NCBI GenBank assembly: GCA_028818385.1
Contig: JAPPNY010000159.1
Location: forward strand, 1 to 42,609
DNA length: 42,609 nt
Direction of reading: 5' to 3'
From: Spirochaetaceae bacterium
GTDB taxonomy: Bacteria > Spirochaetota > Spirochaetia > SZUA-6 > Bin103
Shown: one piece after another, positions 40,702 to 42,609 of the stretch
How the letters are laid out: every line of letters begins with the position of its first letter
How positions within the stretch are numbered: position 1 is the stretch's first letter
Position numbers and translations under genes: made by a program
The notes under the pieces: model-generated
Told to the model about the DNA's origin: nothing
What the model saw: the letters and a program-made list of their open reading frames with translations, nothing else
Database searches by the model: none

Positions 40702-41200
40702 CTACACAGGCTTGGCCGCTCCACAACCAGGGTCCAGCGCGCCGTTCCCGCGTTCCACTTCCCGCTCCCAAGTGCCCGCGACCTCGACCCCCGTACTCCG
40801 CACGCCCGCCGGTGGCTCGGGGGCCGGTCACGTAGGGACGGGTGCGGCGGTCGCCTTCGACCAGATCGGGAGCCACGTACGCGGCGTGCAGGAAGTGGAA
40901 CGCCATGCCGGCCCGTTCGCGGTCGGAGGTGTTGGCACGCGTGCAGTGGGCGGTGCCGTAGCCAAAGAAGGCGACCCCGCCAGCTTCCAGCTCGATCGGC
41001 GCGGCCCGTTCCTCGGGCGGCCACGCGAGGGTTCGCGTCGTGGATGGCGATCCAAATCGCCGTGCCGCGCAAGGAATCGGCGATCCTGAAGTAGGCGTTG
41101 TCTTGGTGCCACGCCACACCGACGCCGTGGCGGGCATCCTCAAGGAACATCTCGTCCAAGTGCGTCACGAACGGGTCGCCGATTTCTCAGAACACCGCGT
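40702..41200 (-). pseudogene. Decayed third PhyH-family oxygenase gene
   Basis: Three reading frames contribute. The first gives MTHLDEMFLEDARHGVGVAW followed by HQDNAYFRIADSLRG (H-x-D kept). After AIHDANP the match moves to another frame with ELEAGGVAFFGYGTAHCTRAN (distal His) and FHFLHAAYVAPDL, then PYVTGPRATGGRAEYG. A G-run then shifts the frame again, to VEVAGTWEREVERGNGALDP and a stop at 40702-40704. The central part with the GSH motif is missing, so at least one deletion and one frameshift have occurred. Non-functional. Confidence 0.8.
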
Positions 41201-41204
41201 CCGC

Positions 41205-41295
41205 CCCGACGATCAGATCCGCGATGATCGGCGACATCCACGCGCTGTACGCTCCGACATCCAGTAAGTAGTGATGTTGCCGGACTTCCCCGCCC
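41205..41295 (-). pseudogene. Duplicate of the S9 peptidase N-terminal coding region
   Basis: Leftward, this stretch reads AWMSPIIADLIVGADAVF and, in a shifted frame, KSGNIT. Both match the S9 gene start at 39400-39510 (TWKSPITADLIVQDAVQ and AGKSGNIT). At the nucleotide level the match runs across tccggcaacatcac and gtcgccgatca blocks with small gaps between. It stops at TGA just before the decayed PhyH. Only the first 30 or so codons were copied or have survived. Confidence 0.75.
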
Positions 41296-41408
41296 ACTAC
41301 ACGATGCGGCAAGGTGCCCGATGAGCGACGCCACGGACGACGACTCTCCACCGCCACTTCCCCGCCGGCCTCAGGACATCGACGCACACATGCTTCTACC
41401 GTGGTACG
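41296..41408. other. Spacer with no recognised gene
   Basis: Between the S9 duplicate and the DUF2290 gene. A short rightward frame starting at 41321 runs over into the DUF2290 gene in antisense and has no recognisable content. GGTACGCTACC (41403-41413) resembles a short imperfect palindrome; no promoter could be assigned. Confidence 0.4.
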
Positions 41409-42101
41409 CTACCCTGGCACGACGACATGAATCGTATCTCGCTCCTCCGGCCGGATCGTTTCGTGAAAACCCCTCACTACTCCCGGAAGCCTTCCAAAGC
41501 GCCGAACGAAGGCTCTATGATAGAAGCATCTAAGAATAAACTCGACAAAGCGGTGTGGAGCAACTGGTGCTGATACCGGAATTCGACAGTTCTCGTATTG
41601 GCCCAACGTCACATGCGAAACCGGATGTGCATAGACATCATCTCCATCATCTTCAGCTCCTTGATATCGCTTATCGTAGTCAAATCTGATTGGTACCGGA
41701 ACAATGTTATTGGCAACCACCTCCGCATAGAGCTCATCATCCAAGTAAATTTCAGGGTTGTTATGGAACTCCTCAAGATGTGGAGAAGGGAAAAACGCCA
41801 ATCGGTGCCTGTGCACCACTTCCGCTTGAAACGAATACATCATTTGGATAAGAGCCCCATCCAGCATCTTGACATTGTAAGCTTGAGCCTCTGCAAGACG
41901 ATGATATATGTCCGTATAGCTGATGTCTCTGAGCGCAATACTCACCTGACGCCACTTTGCAAATGACACGTCCTCGACCCGAGACCCACGACTATGAAGC
42001 ACGGCATATTGCTGTTGATCCGCTAGGCCCTTCTCCACCAAATAAGAAATCAGTACGTTTATCTGTCTCAGCGTCTCCCTCGGCGCGGACACCCGTCTCA
42101 A
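41409..42101 (-). CDS. DUF2290-domain protein
   Basis: 230 residues from TTG 42101, which overlaps the helicase TGA as TTGA; the coupling supports this start. The sequence LRQINVLISYLVEKGLADQQ, then AQAYNVKMLDGALIQMMYSF and later FILRCFYHRAF is that of the DUF2290 (PF10053) family. Function unknown; members occur in mobile or phage-defence-like settings, to my knowledge often close to nucleic-acid enzymes. GC content is clearly lower than in the rest of the window, with AT-rich codons, so the pair came from elsewhere. There are no obvious catalytic motifs; acidic stretch EDDGDDVY near residue 150 is noticeable. Confidence 0.75.
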   Translation of the reverse strand: MRRVSAPRETLRQINVLISYLVEKGLADQQQYAVLHSRGSRVEDVSFAKWRQVSIALRDISYTDIYHRLAEAQAYNVKMLDGALIQMMYSFQAEVVHRHRLAFFPSPHLEEFHNNPEIYLDDELYAEVVANNIVPVPIRFDYDKRYQGAEDDGDDVYAHPVSHVTLGQYENCRIPVSAPVAPHRFVEFILRCFYHRAFVRRFGRLPGVVRGFHETIRPEERDTIHVVVPG

Positions 42102-42609
42102 TTACCCTTCCCGAAATGCCTTCTTACCTTCTCCACGATATCACTGTCAAGGTCCTGGACGCTCATGTGACCTGACTCCAAGTCCGATATCAACTCCGAC
42201 AAGAGCTTGTCCCTTCGGCGAAGCTGTTCAAGCTCTCGAACCGACATATCTCTATGTACAATCTTAAGGTTCTGTCGTTCTTCCTCAGTTGGGTAGAGGA
42301 ACTCAAGCCTGAAATCCCGGGACCTCAATACATCGTATTCCTCGGATAGAGACTCCATTTTGCTTCCAATCCCAAGGACCCTAATCCAAGCCTTGCTTCT
42401 AGTAATCGCAGTGAATAATCGATTCCTCAATCGTGACAAGTTATACGTTGAAGCGTGACAATCGTGCGCGTTAATGATGTAGACCATTCCCGCCTCATTC
42501 CCTTTTTCCCGGTGAATTCCGGTAAAGGTTACCGAAGCGCTATCGTCACTAGTAAGTTCCTGTCCGTAAACTCACAACTCGTTGGGCAGGATCGAGTTGA
42601 ATCTTGGAA
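42098..42609 (-). pseudogene. SF1 (UvrD-like) helicase C-terminal part, with an in-frame stop
   Basis: The readable end holds VTFTGIHREKGNEAGMVYII (motif V region, K-G-N-E) and RNRLFTAITRSKAWIRVLG (motif VI with the arginine finger), typical of UvrD_C_2 helicases, then a charged coiled-coil-like tail ending RRHFGKGN. The N-terminal part lies beyond the window edge. Upstream in the same frame the text FNSILPNEL, TGA (42572-42574), VYGQELTSDD also looks collinear with the family, so the TGA is likely a nonsense mutation and the gene may be dead; ATG 42487 would give only a 129-residue fragment. It is coupled to the DUF2290 gene downstream. Confidence 0.65.

Noticed and set aside
41321..41533. 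Short rightward frame of 70 residues
   Set aside because: Overlaps the end of DUF2290 in antisense; no ribosome-binding site or recognisable sequence.
1..42609. tRNA, rRNA, CRISPR array or riboswitch
   Set aside because: None recognised by eye; no repeated spacer pattern, no cloverleaf-like gene and no known aptamer motif. A covariance-model search could still find small ones.

Overview
This is a GC-rich bacterial window (mostly about 65-70 % G+C by eye) with a catabolic, glycan-scavenging gene content. Two-permease sugar transporters with an LplA-type binding protein, a Dpp/Opp peptide-type transporter, GH32/GH43/GH78-like glycosidases, a sulfatase, phytanoyl-CoA-dioxygenase-like (PhyH) oxygenases, an M55 aminopeptidase, an S9 peptidase and ATPase/PD-(D/E)XK fusions suggest a Spirochaetaceae-like or similar host- or sponge-associated heterotroph. 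That assignment is an inference from gene content; no rRNA or marker gene is present. No rRNA, tRNA or CRISPR array was recognised.

Layout. 1-660: mobile-element scar, with the 3' end of an IS3-type transposase next to a frameshifted ATPase remnant. 665-2212 (-): AAA-ATPase/PD-(D/E)XK (DUF1703 type). 2275-5051: a SIS-like protein and a GH32-like protein, divergent. 5107-5355: dead VapB antitoxin. 5480-10790 (-): tightly packed run of DUF234-type ATPase-nuclease, TIM-barrel isomerase, sulfatase, orphan ABC ATPase and PHP phosphatase. 10883-14429 (-): two sugar ABC permeases, a small GatC-like protein and an amidase. These diverge from 14590-17849 (+): the solute-binding protein, a strong terminator and a TIM-barrel glycosidase-like protein. 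17871-19923 (-): M55 peptidase and a GH43-like protein, separated by a conspicuous AT-rich inverted repeat. 20054-22179 (+): DapA-type aldolase translationally coupled to an enolase-superfamily dehydratase. 22185-29076 (-): DUF3224 protein, a complete Dpp-type transporter (two ATPases, two permeases, binding protein) and a Gfo/Idh/MocA oxidoreductase. 29057-35392 (+): P450, GH78 rhamnosidase, PhyH oxygenase and a second GH32-like protein. 35478-36245: HigBA toxin-antitoxin with two different palindromes. 36268-37546: IS630 scar and a tandem DJ-1/PfpI protein. 37543-40381 (-): S9 peptidase and a second PhyH. 40414-41290: a graveyard holding an orphan antitoxin with a truncated ParE, a decayed third PhyH and an S9 N-terminal duplicate. 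41409-42609 (-): a lower-GC imported module of DUF2290 protein and SF1 helicase.

How the genes fit together. The core reads as loci for taking apart modified glycans or glycosides. Glycosidases and the sulfatase release sugars, two ABC systems import products, and the Gfo/Idh/MocA, dehydratase/aldolase, isomerase and PHP enzymes would process the sugars or sugar acids. P450, PhyH and amidase could strip aglycones or side groups. No substrate can be fixed from sequence alone. Between these loci lie several toxin-antitoxin units in different stages of decay, two IS scars and an imported helicase pair, so the right-hand third in particular is an accessory, rearranged region.
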